Origin: Nakaseomyces glabratus
Lineage: Eukaryota > Ascomycota > Saccharomycetes > Saccharomycetales > Saccharomycetaceae
Length of the DNA stretch: 64,000 nt
Assembly (NCBI RefSeq): GCF_010111755.1
Contig: NC_088961.1
Location: 1-64,000 of the forward strand
Direction of reading: 5' to 3'
This document shows, one piece after another, positions 53,883 to 64,000 of this stretch. The position numbers and the translations under genes were made by a program. The notes beneath the pieces are model-generated. The model was given only the letters and a program-made list of their open reading frames with translations, did no database searches and was not told where the DNA came from. Every line of letters starts with the position of its first letter. Position 1 is the stretch's first letter.

Positions 53883-55188
53883 CATGGATGAAGGTAGCAA
53901 ATAGAGCTATTTTACAGGGAGGGTATTTTTTAAATGAATCTATCATTGCAAAGCATACTTGAAATATCCCCTGTTACTTGATGAAAGCTCCTTTCATGAT
54001 TTTCTAGATTTGGTCTTCCTCTGACTTTAGCCAACCCAAATTGGTATAGGTAGAGAGTTCAAGAATGGCGGGTACAGTTCTAGGTATCATCACTAAAGTT
54101 ACACAATTTTATTTATTTGACGAAATGATAACAAAGGCAATGTCTCTAATCGAGCATCTGAACTCTGGTTTTCGTTCAATTTTAATTTAGCATCGCATTA
54201 ATTGAAAATAATTAAAGCATTTATTTTTTTTTCCGTTTTTACAACATTTCTACTGTGAGATCAAATTACATGGGAATAAAGACATTCAGTTTTTGAATAC
54301 AAGTAGATGGTACACAGTTCTCACATAAAGCACCGATATAAATTTACTAAATATTTTAATTAAAAATGCATTTTCATTTCAACTGTTAACGAACATTAAA
54401 AAGACATGAGAAAACTTATACACACTTTCGATGATTGATTCTAAAACTGAACATCGTATAAATATTTTCCTAAATTATAATCTAAGGAGATTTCTGCTAG
54501 AATGCCAAAAGTAAAAGTCAAAGAAGCCATGAGGTCATAGCAATTACTATGTAAATTAGAAATGCATAGTCGCTAACCACTTACTACTATTCTCAAATTA
54601 GCTAATTGCACAACGTATATTGTTACATCAAATTTTTCTGAATGTCTCTGCCAAAATCTGGCTTGGAGGGAAAAAATTGTTTCTTTGAAATCGAAAGGAC
54701 GGGAAACTGTCATTTTTAAAGGATTTGGTTAGCATAAGAAGTGAGTAATAGGGATTTCCACAAGATAGCCAAAGTCATATTAACATACCTAGGCGGTTAC
54801 GAAGTGGTATATATTGAACGGTTTGCAACGTAATTGGAAGAGTCATTTGCTGAACTAAAGATACGATCCAACAAAGTTTGTTTGGAATTAGAGCAAGGGC
54901 AATAGTTTTATCCTTTTTTTAAGTTAGATTAGTCTGGGTGCAGTGGGTTCTCCACCTTTTAAGCATTATAACAATTACTAGAAGTCGATCGGTGTTGGCT
55001 TTGATAAAAAACTTGGTTTTTGGGTTTCAGTTTTGCATTTTTGTCGATTTTTTAGGGATTTATTTTTTTTTTGTTCTAGTTATCCCAACTGTTGAAAGTT
55101 TTGACCTTTGATATTCTAAATTAGCTGAAAATAGTGGGGTTCAGAATTAATTTTTTTGTTATAGTTTTCCTTGAAGTATTAACTTGTC
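53883..55188. other. LOS1-EAP1 intergenic region
   Basis: About 1.3 kb. A 7-bp-arm hairpin ATGAAAG-ctc-CTTTCAT lies just after LOS1 (near 53981-53997). A snoRNA-like pairing of TTGATGA and CTGA about 40 nt apart near 53980-54020 is too short and has no known guide. T-rich stretches precede EAP1. No gene is called. Confidence 0.55.
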
Positions 55189-57291
55189 ATGAATTTTGAT
55201 GATAGTGGATTTTTTGGTCAACGCACCACCGGTGCGGAACAAGCCGATAATCAGCCGAGTCAACCCCAATCGGGTGCTCAGAATTTGTCCCGATTTTTTG
55301 GAGAGTTTATCAGAAGAACAGAAAACAACGATGAAACTCTACCAGACTCAGGAAACCCATTACAGGAACGGCCCCAGGTGAATATAGACATCGGTATTCC
55401 ATCAAATAGTGGAGCTAACACCACTATGGAAAATGCAAGTGCAACTATATCCGTATCTCAGTTAGAACAAAGTCTTTTTTCTAACAGAATTCAGCCAGGA
55501 ATGGTACAACAGCAATTTCCTGTTAATGATCACAAAGAAGAGCATCCAGTAATATTCGAAGCCTTAGAGATGGATATAACAGAGTTTAAGCCTGTGAATA
55601 CATCTAAGGAGCATGTATATAGTATTAATGAGCTCCTTGAATTATCCAAAGAAATTCCAAAACATACAATAGAGTCAATCTCCTCTATGCTTCCCAAAAA
55701 GAAATTTTGGAGACTTTACCAAAAACACTCTGAGCCACGGTCAGGAAATAATAAGACTAGAGGTACTGATAACTCATTTGATAAGAAGAACGCAAAAGGT
55801 AAAGGCCAGAAACTTTCGAATACGAAAAAATTTGGTAACAAATTTGGCAGAAATGACAGGTCTGGATATGTGGAGGAAAATGATATTAATACTAATAATG
55901 ATGATTTGATAGCTCTTGAAGAAGAAATTGGTAGTGCGCCAAACTCAATGATGGACTTCGAAGCTTGGAAAGCAAAGATGAAGGAAATGGAGCGCAGAAA
56001 AAAAGGCCTTGGTGGTTCAGTTGATTCAATAAATCCTACAGGTGGCGATATTCCTTCCAGGTCATCATCGGCACTAAACCACAATCATATATCTGAAGCT
56101 GGTACTAATTCCATTAGTGAGTTCCTAAATATTTCCTCTTCAAAGATAGTAAGCAATCCTGAGAATGAATTATCCTTACAAGGTGATGATACTGAAATAC
56201 AAATGAACAATAGTCCAGATGTTGCTGTTGAAAATGAAATTTCAACTAGAGAATCATCAACTACTGACCTAACTCAGATTGATGAAAACAGAAAGGGTGG
56301 TTCTTCCCGTTTCTCATCTTTTTTTTCTACAACTTCTAAAAGTAAGACCAAAGATGTTGGTCCTATAATTGAAAGTCATCCAAATGTGACGACTGCTGAT
56401 TCTAGTCCTGTGAAGCAACAAGGAAGTTCCACAGGGGGTTCTCGATTGATGTCATTCTTTGATAATAAGGAAAAGAATGTATCAAGTAATTTACAGTTAA
56501 ATTCCTCAAATTCCTCACCAAAATTAAGCATGCTATCATCAAAAAAGGAGGAAAATGCCAATCAAGGTAATATGAGAATGGAGCCACTAAATTCATCGAT
56601 GCATCCTCATATTGATAACCATAATATCACACGTCAAGGTCAGAATATGCCTCCCATCAATAGGCAGGATTCAGATCGACAACATACTGCGCCTACACAA
56701 ATTATGCCTGGTATGGTATTTCCTCCTAACCCACAAAACAATAGTTCTTTTTTTCAAGATTTGTTGAGTAAAGGTAAGACTAATGATCACATTAGATCCA
56801 GCATGCCTCCCCCGGGATTAATGCACCCTGGATCGGGCAATAATTCTTCCAATATGGGCAATCAAAGAATGATGCCAATGGGAATGCCACCACCAGGATA
56901 TCCAATGGGAATGCCACCACCAAACATGATGCCAGGTCCAGGAATGCCTGGGTTCCCTCTAAATAATCGTGGTCAACCTCTTGGTCAGATTCCTCAAAGT
57001 AAGCCAGCAGACTCCAAGGATGGAAATATCGATAATTTGCAACGGGGCAATAACGTAAATATGAAAGGTCCTCAATTTATGCAGAATATGCCTCCACCAC
57101 CCGGCTTTGCTCCGTTACCTAACATTCCAATGGGTTTTCCTAGTGGTCAATTTCCACCTGGTATGGGTCCACCTCCCATGAATCAAACAAACTTCGGTAA
57201 GAACCCCATGAATGTTCCTGCTTCCAACCCTTATGCTGAAAATCAGAAATCAGCAATGGATAATAACAACCAGCAGGCATTCAAAAGGTAG
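55189..57291 (+). CDS. EAP1: eIF4E-binding translation repressor Eap1
   Basis: 700 residues; S. cerevisiae Eap1 has 632. It binds eIF4E, blocks cap-dependent initiation, acts with Smy2 and Scd6 in mRNA decapping, and functions downstream of TOR. The eIF4E-binding motif YxxxxL-Phi is YSINELL at residues 144-150. The protein is largely disordered: Asn/Ser-rich in the middle and Pro/Met/Gly-rich at the C-terminus (GMPPPGYPMGMPPPNMMPG, about 565-585). No folded domain is visible. It is the ortholog of YKL204W and is convergent with the TOR gene, 180 bp apart. Confidence 0.9.
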   Translation: MNFDDSGFFGQRTTGAEQADNQPSQPQSGAQNLSRFFGEFIRRTENNDETLPDSGNPLQERPQVNIDIGIPSNSGANTTMENASATISVSQLEQSLFSNRIQPGMVQQQFPVNDHKEEHPVIFEALEMDITEFKPVNTSKEHVYSINELLELSKEIPKHTIESISSMLPKKKFWRLYQKHSEPRSGNNKTRGTDNSFDKKNAKGKGQKLSNTKKFGNKFGRNDRSGYVEENDINTNNDDLIALEEEIGSAPNSMMDFEAWKAKMKEMERRKKGLGGSVDSINPTGGDIPSRSSSALNHNHISEAGTNSISEFLNISSSKIVSNPENELSLQGDDTEIQMNNSPDVAVENEISTRESSTTDLTQIDENRKGGSSRFSSFFSTTSKSKTKDVGPIIESHPNVTTADSSPVKQQGSSTGGSRLMSFFDNKEKNVSSNLQLNSSNSSPKLSMLSSKKEENANQGNMRMEPLNSSMHPHIDNHNITRQGQNMPPINRQDSDRQHTAPTQIMPGMVFPPNPQNNSSFFQDLLSKGKTNDHIRSSMPPPGLMHPGSGNNSSNMGNQRMMPMGMPPPGYPMGMPPPNMMPGPGMPGFPLNNRGQPLGQIPQSKPADSKDGNIDNLQRGNNVNMKGPQFMQNMPPPPGFAPLPNIPMGFPSGQFPPGMGPPPMNQTNFGKNPMNVPASNPYAENQKSAMDNNNQQAFKR

Positions 57292-57473
57292 AGCGGATAT
57301 AAAATGTTCCAATGTTCATTCGTGTAGCTATTAATTAACTTTTTTTATTATCCTTTACAATACTATTTTGAAGCATTTGACAAATTTTACATACATTTAC
57401 TTAAGTCAAATACGTAGTTGCATAGCCGCCGTGTTCATAATATATCTTGACTAGGGCTAGATAATCCATTCTA

Positions 57474-60400
57474 TTACCAGAATGGGCACCATCCAATGTA
57501 GTGTTGGCATAAATTTTCAACAGACTTAGCTTGTTCGATTAGATGATCTACCTGTTCTGCAACATCCAGATCTTCGTGTTTTGGAATGTCATTACCTGTG
57601 AGCTTGCTTGATATTCTCTTCAAAACTAAAACTGCCCTAGTGTTGATATACTCTCTTTTCTTGTCCTTCACTGACGTAGTAGTTATGTTGCTCATTGATG
57701 AAGCTTCGTCAATACCATATATAGATTCAGTTGCCTTGAAGTGCTTGTCATTCTCTTTTTTAATTTGTTCTGTGGGTAGGTCAAATCCCCACCGAATAAG
57801 AGGATCAAATGCAAATGCTTCTAGTATTGCCATTAGGGAATCTTTATTATCACGTAACACTCTCATTACATTCTCGCATGTTATTCTGAAACTACCTTCA
57901 ACACCACTTACCTCCATGGCCTTGATTAACATTCTAGTTAATCTAAAAGGTACTTTTTCTGGAAATTTTTCTCTCAAAATTGCAGCTTCGAAACAATCAC
58001 CAAAGTCAATATGTACTACTTTCCCTGTATTCCTATTAAGCATTAAGTTGCTTGGATGACGGTCACCCAGTCCTAAAATATATCCAGTCATAGACATAAC
58101 CGCTAAAGATCGGGTGTATGTAGTACGTCTCTCTAACCACGTTTCAGATGATTTGCTTTTTAACCACAATATGTTATAAAGATCAAACCCTTGAGTATTA
58201 TCTAGAACGTACTTAAAGACCTCAACTTTTTGTAATAGAGTGAGACTGTCATAATCCGGTGCCATTTGAAGCATAACTAGATGTTCAATATTCAGTGGCA
58301 TTTTCTTTGCATCTCTATAATCTTTAATCAGCACGTGAATGGTATCACTCTCAGTTACCCACCCAAGAAGACCTGTTTTAGGGGATAATGGTATTGCCGC
58401 GTACTGTTGGATATCCAAATGCCTCTGGAAACATTCGATATCGTTCTGTAGTAGTGTATTAACCAAACCAAATAATTGCATTACAAGGCTATCTTGTCTG
58501 ATATCTTCATGACCTTTCAGAACATATAAGTACTCTTTACCATCACTTCCTTTTAAGGCTATTTTTCTAGGTCTTTGTTTAGAAGATATAACTTCACATG
58601 TACCATTCACACTCTCTATTGTAACTATTTCAGTACCAGGGATATAAGTTCCAGGCATAGCTAACTCAAGATTCTTCGCAGCTAAAAGTTTAGGTGAAAC
58701 ATGTTGCAATTCTAATGTTTCCATTTGTGGTAGCTGTTTGTTTATCTTCTTGAAAATGCTATAATAAATGTCCCATGCTTGGTTTAGGTTACTTACCTCA
58801 CCTGTTTCTTTGTATTTTTTTACCCATTCATATGCATAGGTGAGATCTTTTCCAAAAGCGTACTTGAAGGATATTTCGCGTATGGTCTCTGGGCCTTTAT
58901 TCAAGAGCTCATATAGTGGTTCGAGTGTCTCAAGCATTTTCGTGTTGTCATTCTCTCCAAAGAAATGTCGACTCGCGTCTTCTAAACCCTCATACCACAT
59001 CTCGTTCCATAAGGCCACTACTCTAATCAACTCACGACTTAATAGTTCAGCTTGGTCAACAAGTACTGGGCTATGAGAGCGAACATTATCGATAATTGAA
59101 ATAGCTGCTTTTTGTCGAGATAAAGATTCTGATTTTATTGCAACTGTTAAAGGGTATACAAGCGCTTGCGGATGTTCTTTACCCAAATCTGAGAGTAAAG
59201 TAAGAAGTGCACGACTAATGAGAGGGTTTGGCTGATGTATATGCGAAATTAATTGGGGTAAAACCTCAAGCCAAGTACTGATCTTAACCATATTAAAACC
59301 CTCCTGCATCGCCTGTGTCGTTTCAGAAGTACTTCCAAAAGTAAACCATAGAGTTAAAAGACGTAATGCATCTTGCAATAGACTTGAATCGGACAGTGCG
59401 ATTGAATGGAAAAACCCTTTTATAGCAGAAACGACATGATTATTTATGAGTCTTGATGGAAATTGATTGTAATAAGGAGTTTCGCCGTTCTTTTCGAAAA
59501 TATTATTTCTTATTTGGTAGAAGCTTGTTATTGGAGCATTACTTTTTTGGTAATTGGTATCCTTGTTTGTGGATGACATCATGGATATTACTTCAAAATT
59601 GGCTAAAGCCCAGTTATGCCAAGCTTTGTACCATTGCGGATCAAAATGAGTTGCCAGAAGATAGGAACTTAAAACTGACCCCGGATCTGTATTGCTCCAG
59701 TTAGGATCAAGGGCGATAGTCCAATCACCCTGTTTCGCAAAACATGTGGCAAGTAATTTCTGATATTTTGGTCTTTCATTGGGAGATATGTTAGTCTTTG
59801 ATTGGAACGTCTTATTAGAGATAATGTGTTCAGGGTGTAGGCCCAAGTCTCTGATAACTTTGCCTATAAATATAGCCAACTGATTCAAGGCAGAGTTTTT
59901 TTCTCCTGTATCCCATTTGTACTTCAAATAGGAATAAACGACCTCGGGACTAGCCTGTAAAATATCTGGGTTCTCAGACATCTCATTGAATTTCAGAAGA
60001 GAATTTAGTACATCTCTAGTCATATTCATTCTTCCGTTTCTTCTACAGAGATTGGCAAATTTTATCCAAATTTCCTCATCATCTTCAGGATTAACAACCA
60101 AAGATCTAGTCTTTAGGATTACTTGCCAAACATCGATATTTTGTTGGCAACCTAGCAGCCTTTTGTTCCAGGTTTCTCTCATCGCTTTACGTTTGGGCGA
60201 CATACGCGGAAGACGTTTGTATTTTATAATTTCCTTTAATTCTGCAACTGTTTGGCATTTTGCAACAGAATTATATATTCTACTATAGCTTTCATTAATC
60301 AAGGCAGACATTTCACCAACAAGTAAACTGTTTACATTATCGGCATGTTGTTCAGCTTCTTCAAAATTGTTGTGGTGCAAGCACATGACAGTTGAGAAAA

Positions 60401-63400
60401 ATTCTTTATCAATAGAATTATCCTGTAATATGGAACAATATTTTTCGATATCATCCCAATTATGTAGCGCCCATGAAGATCCTGCAGCTATGGGTGAAAG
60501 TTTTTCCTGAATATGTAGAGGAACAGTGTTCCATTTGTCATTTGCAAGATCAGCAATTTCACTCCAATTTCCTAACGCGTACAGGGATCTCATTTTACCC
60601 ATAAGGACTTCTGGTGTGTCTTCCCCATTTTTTTCACGATCAGTGTATGCCTGTAAGGCATCATCCCATCTTTGAAGTTTCTCATACCACGTCTCCTTCA
60701 ATTGGAGATTATAATGCTGTTGGGCATACTTTAGGATACCTATTGAAGCATCTGGTTGATGTAACTGGTTATTTATGTCAATCAAAGACTCTATGATACA
60801 TGGTTTTTCGTTTTCAATGAATTCAGTTTCTTTATAGTGCAGTGCTTTTGCAAAAGCATTGCATTTTTGAGCGTATTCTCCTGTAATTGTTGCTGGAATC
60901 GGCAAAGGATTCATGTCATGTTCCATAAACTCAATAAGATTAATCAAGATTAGGTATATTTCAGTTGGATTTTGCGGCGAGGATAAAGCGCTACATAATG
61001 AGTTCAGTATATGCTCCCGTGAGCCTATATTAAGTTCATTCCAGCAACTTGAAAATGAAACATTGAATAGATCTCGTGCCAATGGGTTATAAACACTGAC
61101 AAGATTAGAACACGCCCTCAGTGATGGTGAAGCGGACTCCCGAATAGTGTGAACAGATAACCTTCGAAACCATTCCTGCCAATCTTCTTTGGATTTCTGC
61201 TGAGAGCAATCCCATGCCGATTTTAATATTTGTTGATCGACGACAAATTTTTCAGTTCTGGGATTGTTTTGTAAGTTTATATTCTTGTTCTTTTCCTCAG
61301 AATCTTTATCAAGTAAGATATTAGTGTTCAAAACTTCACCATTCAATAGTTTGTTAACTAATTGATCATAAATAGAGTGTTGGATTCTATTTTTGATTAA
61401 AACAGAATGAATGGTTGGTATATACACGACAAAATCATTCCCGAGCTGCAGTAATAACAGGCAGAGAGTATTCATAGTGACCTTTATTAGAGACTTATCG
61501 CCATTTGTCAACACTCTTACAAGGGCATTGATAATCATTGAAGATAGTTCTGTAAGATTGATACATTTTGCCAATTTTCCAAATGTAACAATGGAGATTT
61601 TTCTCAAATGATTTTGTGAATACTCGCATATTCGGACGATGGTAGGAATAATTAAATGTGAATAATCCTCTAAATTTTTTCCGAACGCTATTAATGCTTT
61701 CATAATGGAAACGGAAGCCATTTTTTGATTTGAGCGATCATTTTCTAACACGTTCAAAAATAAATTTACTGTCTTAGGAAGGAATCTCTTTAGGTTATTT
61801 TTCACTAAATGTGACATCGACTCGATAAGAGAGATAATGACGACTTGTAACTTAGTGATTGAGAAATGATCAGCAATGATTTCAAATATATCTTCGGTGA
61901 AAGGTTCAATATGGTGATTAACAGTATTAACTAGAACTGATAACTGCTGGAAATAAAACTCCAAATGAGATGGTGGACATGTTTTCACCACTGATTTTAT
62001 TGCTGGGACCAATATTTTCAGAAATATGATTGATTGGACTCCCATATCCTGAAAGATACGCATGATCGTCTGAAGGGTATTAGTATGATACGAAGATAAT
62101 GAATTGTCATTCAATATTTTCACAAGACTATGCATCACTACAGAAGGATAAAACTCTTCATTAGATGGTGACATTCCTTTTATCAGTAAATCAATGGCTG
62201 TAGAATGCTGGGTTGTGTCAATTTTCTGAACGCCTTTAGAGTTAGTCTCAACTGCTCGGTATTTGTATGGATCGATAGCACCAAGTGTACCGATCAATTG
62301 GATGATATCACGTTTTATTTCCATATTTGATTCGGTTTTTAGAATATTCATTAATAGTCCAAGGAGTTCAGGGTACTCAATTAGTGGGTCTATCACATAA
62401 GCAGTCGAGCTTGATATCTGAATCAATGTTTTTATAGCTGTCGCTCTTTTTATTGAATTTAGTTGATTGTGTAATGTCGATATGATTATTGGCATTAGTT
62501 GATGAACATAATTGGTTATATCAGGTCCCACTGCTTCCGCCAATGCACCGATAGTTTTCATGGCTATTGTAGCTACAGCAGATGAATTATCTTCTAATCT
62601 TTGTATTAGACTATCAAGACAATCTTTTATAAACGGTACTAAAGTATCAGGATGAGAATTTATAACAGCATGGATCAAAGTTAGCATATTTTCTTTTTTT
62701 CTATTTGTAGCAGAATATTTCAATTCTGTCAAAAAGCTAAGAAATATTTTTTGCATTTCTGGCACAACATATATGGGGTTGAATTCTGTAAGAGCACCTA
62801 TTACTCTTATAGCTTCCAGTCTGATTGTATATACCTCATCGTTCACTGAGCAAAATAGTAGTCTAAGGTTATCTGGCTGTGCTAATTGAGAGCTAAAATG
62901 ATAGTCAAAAGATTGTAGTATACTTAACCGTATATTTGAGTTTGGATCAGTTATTGCCAGAACAAGAAGTTTGCCTAGAACTGTAGCAGATGTATCAAGG
63001 GCATGTTCATCATCTGGTAGGTTGGCCTCTGTAAGCTTGTATAGTTCGACAGACTTCAATGCAGCAAGTTTCCTTACTGTTTCATGAGTATGTTCAATGT
63101 AAGCAATTATAGACATTTTTGTGTGTTCTGAAACCAAGTGTTTCGGGTCAATTATGTCAACCATTTTCAGAGTTTGAACAAGTAAGAAGTCGTCGTTATT
63201 ATCGGAATTTTGGTCACCGGTTTTCCAACAGTAATCCCTATCTCTCCATTTCCTGGCCAACGGTAATGATACCGTTTTCATTATTTGAGAATTGGTTCCA
63301 TCGTTGTATCTTTCCCCAGATAAATATGCGTGAACAATTTCTATTAGCCTTTTATCAATGCTTGTTGATAGTGCTGGAATAGATTTTTTTATGGTAGCCA

Positions 63401-64000
63401 TAACCTCCAAAAGATGAGACGATAAAGGGCATGACAATATTAGATCTAAAAATCCTTTATTGATATTTGTAGCGATTGCTGGACCAAGAGCGGCAGTTAA
63501 TTTGATAATGCAATAGAATAATGCCTTTTCGTAGTGTTTTCTAATTTTATACTTTGTTTGTAGTCCTTCTCTCAAATTTATCTCCAGTTGGTGAATGTAG
63601 GAGTGCATTTTTGATCTCACATTTTCTGATAAATCTCCAATAGAGATAAATATCGCTTCTTTATCTGCATTGTTGGCTGTACTGCTGTCCATATCTTTCA
63701 GTACTTTGAGATAAAAAGACATCGTGGGATCCAAATATTTACTGGCAAATATATCGGAATCATTCATTGCAAGTAGTGGTAGTATTGCGTAGACTTCTCG
63801 TCTCACAATGTCATTTTTATGATCTCTAAACTTTATCACAACCTGAAATATCTGAGAATACTTATCTTTGATGTATGAATCCTTCAGATTAAGTAGTTCC
63901 TTGAATGTTAATAATGTAGCATGTATGCTTTCGATGTTATTTGAATTCAGTCCTTGAGTCGCTGTAGAAAACGATCTTTGATACCATTCTCTTGCATTTT
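57474..64000 (-). CDS. TOR2: TOR protein kinase, C-terminal 2174 residues (5' end outside window)
   Basis: The frame stays open to the right edge, so about 300 N-terminal residues of an expected 2,470 are missing. It is a phosphatidylinositol-kinase-related Ser/Thr kinase at the heart of TORC1/TORC2 growth control. Order: HEAT repeats, FAT domain, FRB domain (ALWNEMWYEGLEDASRHFFG, about 58960-59020), kinase domain with GDRHPSNLMLN and HIDFGDCFE, and the FATC tail ending LCQHYIGWCPFW. The FRB serine in EDASRHFF (58971-58973), whose change gives rapamycin resistance in other TORs, is present, so FKBP12-rapamycin binding is predicted. It is called TOR2 by position (YKL203C); sequence by eye does not separate TOR1 from TOR2. 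Confidence 0.93.
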   Translation of the reverse strand, partial: NAREWYQRSFSTATQGLNSNNIESIHATLLTFKELLNLKDSYIKDKYSQIFQVVIKFRDHKNDIVRREVYAILPLLAMNDSDIFASKYLDPTMSFYLKVLKDMDSSTANNADKEAIFISIGDLSENVRSKMHSYIHQLEINLREGLQTKYKIRKHYEKALFYCIIKLTAALGPAIATNINKGFLDLILSCPLSSHLLEVMATIKKSIPALSTSIDKRLIEIVHAYLSGERYNDGTNSQIMKTVSLPLARKWRDRDYCWKTGDQNSDNNDDFLLVQTLKMVDIIDPKHLVSEHTKMSIIAYIEHTHETVRKLAALKSVELYKLTEANLPDDEHALDTSATVLGKLLVLAITDPNSNIRLSILQSFDYHFSSQLAQPDNLRLLFCSVNDEVYTIRLEAIRVIGALTEFNPIYVVPEMQKIFLSFLTELKYSATNRKKENMLTLIHAVINSHPDTLVPFIKDCLDSLIQRLEDNSSAVATIAMKTIGALAEAVGPDITNYVHQLMPIIISTLHNQLNSIKRATAIKTLIQISSSTAYVIDPLIEYPELLGLLMNILKTESNMEIKRDIIQLIGTLGAIDPYKYRAVETNSKGVQKIDTTQHSTAIDLLIKGMSPSNEEFYPSVVMHSLVKILNDNSLSSYHTNTLQTIMRIFQDMGVQSIIFLKILVPAIKSVVKTCPPSHLEFYFQQLSVLVNTVNHHIEPFTEDIFEIIADHFSITKLQVVIISLIESMSHLVKNNLKRFLPKTVNLFLNVLENDRSNQKMASVSIMKALIAFGKNLEDYSHLIIPTIVRICEYSQNHLRKISIVTFGKLAKCINLTELSSMIINALVRVLTNGDKSLIKVTMNTLCLLLLQLGNDFVVYIPTIHSVLIKNRIQHSIYDQLVNKLLNGEVLNTNILLDKDSEEKNKNINLQNNPRTEKFVVDQQILKSAWDCSQQKSKEDWQEWFRRLSVHTIRESASPSLRACSNLVSVYNPLARDLFNVSFSSCWNELNIGSREHILNSLCSALSSPQNPTEIYLILINLIEFMEHDMNPLPIPATITGEYAQKCNAFAKALHYKETEFIENEKPCIIESLIDINNQLHQPDASIGILKYAQQHYNLQLKETWYEKLQRWDDALQAYTDREKNGEDTPEVLMGKMRSLYALGNWSEIADLANDKWNTVPLHIQEKLSPIAAGSSWALHNWDDIEKYCSILQDNSIDKEFFSTVMCLHHNNFEEAEQHADNVNSLLVGEMSALINESYSRIYNSVAKCQTVAELKEIIKYKRLPRMSPKRKAMRETWNKRLLGCQQNIDVWQVILKTRSLVVNPEDDEEIWIKFANLCRRNGRMNMTRDVLNSLLKFNEMSENPDILQASPEVVYSYLKYKWDTGEKNSALNQLAIFIGKVIRDLGLHPEHIISNKTFQSKTNISPNERPKYQKLLATCFAKQGDWTIALDPNWSNTDPGSVLSSYLLATHFDPQWYKAWHNWALANFEVISMMSSTNKDTNYQKSNAPITSFYQIRNNIFEKNGETPYYNQFPSRLINNHVVSAIKGFFHSIALSDSSLLQDALRLLTLWFTFGSTSETTQAMQEGFNMVKISTWLEVLPQLISHIHQPNPLISRALLTLLSDLGKEHPQALVYPLTVAIKSESLSRQKAAISIIDNVRSHSPVLVDQAELLSRELIRVVALWNEMWYEGLEDASRHFFGENDNTKMLETLEPLYELLNKGPETIREISFKYAFGKDLTYAYEWVKKYKETGEVSNLNQAWDIYYSIFKKINKQLPQMETLELQHVSPKLLAAKNLELAMPGTYIPGTEIVTIESVNGTCEVISSKQRPRKIALKGSDGKEYLYVLKGHEDIRQDSLVMQLFGLVNTLLQNDIECFQRHLDIQQYAAIPLSPKTGLLGWVTESDTIHVLIKDYRDAKKMPLNIEHLVMLQMAPDYDSLTLLQKVEVFKYVLDNTQGFDLYNILWLKSKSSETWLERRTTYTRSLAVMSMTGYILGLGDRHPSNLMLNRNTGKVVHIDFGDCFEAAILREKFPEKVPFRLTRMLIKAMEVSGVEGSFRITCENVMRVLRDNKDSLMAILEAFAFDPLIRWGFDLPTEQIKKENDKHFKATESIYGIDEASSMSNITTTSVKDKKREYINTRAVLVLKRISSKLTGNDIPKHEDLDVAEQVDHLIEQAKSVENLCQHYIGWCPFW

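Noticed and set aside
53975..54025. snoRNA-like TTGATGA...CTGA pair after LOS1
   Set aside because: Boxes are only about 40 nt apart and the presumed guide matches no rRNA segment that I recognise.
57474..63839. TOR gene starting at 63839 inside the window
   Set aside because: That codon is GTG and the frame continues without a stop to base 64000; the gene is truncated by the window edge.

Overview
The window reads as the left end of a chromosome from a budding yeast of the Nakaseomyces clade, most likely Candida (Nakaseomyces) glabrata. Three observations support this. First, bases 15-936 are tandem copies of a 16-bp C-rich unit whose complement, CTGTGGGGTCTGGGTG, is the C. glabrata telomere repeat as I remember it. 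Second, the two subtelomeric genes are GPI-anchored adhesins carrying repeats of the SHITT/SFF type, known from C. glabrata megasatellites. Third, the core genes follow the left arm of S. cerevisiae chromosome XI almost gene for gene. From memory of the C. glabrata map, an AWP2 then EPA22 order points to chromosome K left; this was not checked against a database.

Layout: 1-1290 telomere, a distal canonical block and a proximal block of a single variant unit. 1291-22488 subtelomere: a short array of Tbf1-type sites, an AWP2-like adhesin (minus), an 8.3-kb AT-rich region without a convincing gene, and an EPA-family adhesin (plus) with four different internal tandem-repeat blocks. 22489-64000 core: OXP1, YRA2, DOA1, SAC1, snR64, UBA1, a small unidentified membrane protein, STE6, CBT1, EMC3, NPA3, ADD66, LOS1, EAP1 and the C-terminal seven-eighths of a TOR kinase that runs off the right edge.

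The core genes are typical single-exon housekeeping genes: glutathione turnover (OXP1), mRNA export (YRA2), ubiquitin/Cdc48 and ubiquitin activation (DOA1, UBA1), phosphoinositide control (SAC1), a-factor export (STE6), mitochondrial RNA processing (CBT1), ER membrane insertion (EMC3), RNA polymerase II import (NPA3), proteasome assembly (ADD66), tRNA export (LOS1), translation control (EAP1) and growth signalling (TOR). They do not form an operon; their order reflects ancestry.

The most useful non-coding findings are a C/D snoRNA identified as snR64 from its 11-nt guide and its position before UBA1, a 31-bp alpha2-Mcm1-type a-specific operator upstream of STE6, and seven ARCCCTA Tbf1 motifs in 122 bp near the telomere. 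I found no tRNA, centromere, transposon, CRISPR array or clearly new multi-gene system. The nearest things to undescribed items are the homogenised variant telomere block, the unidentified membrane protein between UBA1 and STE6, and the repeat structures around the two adhesins.
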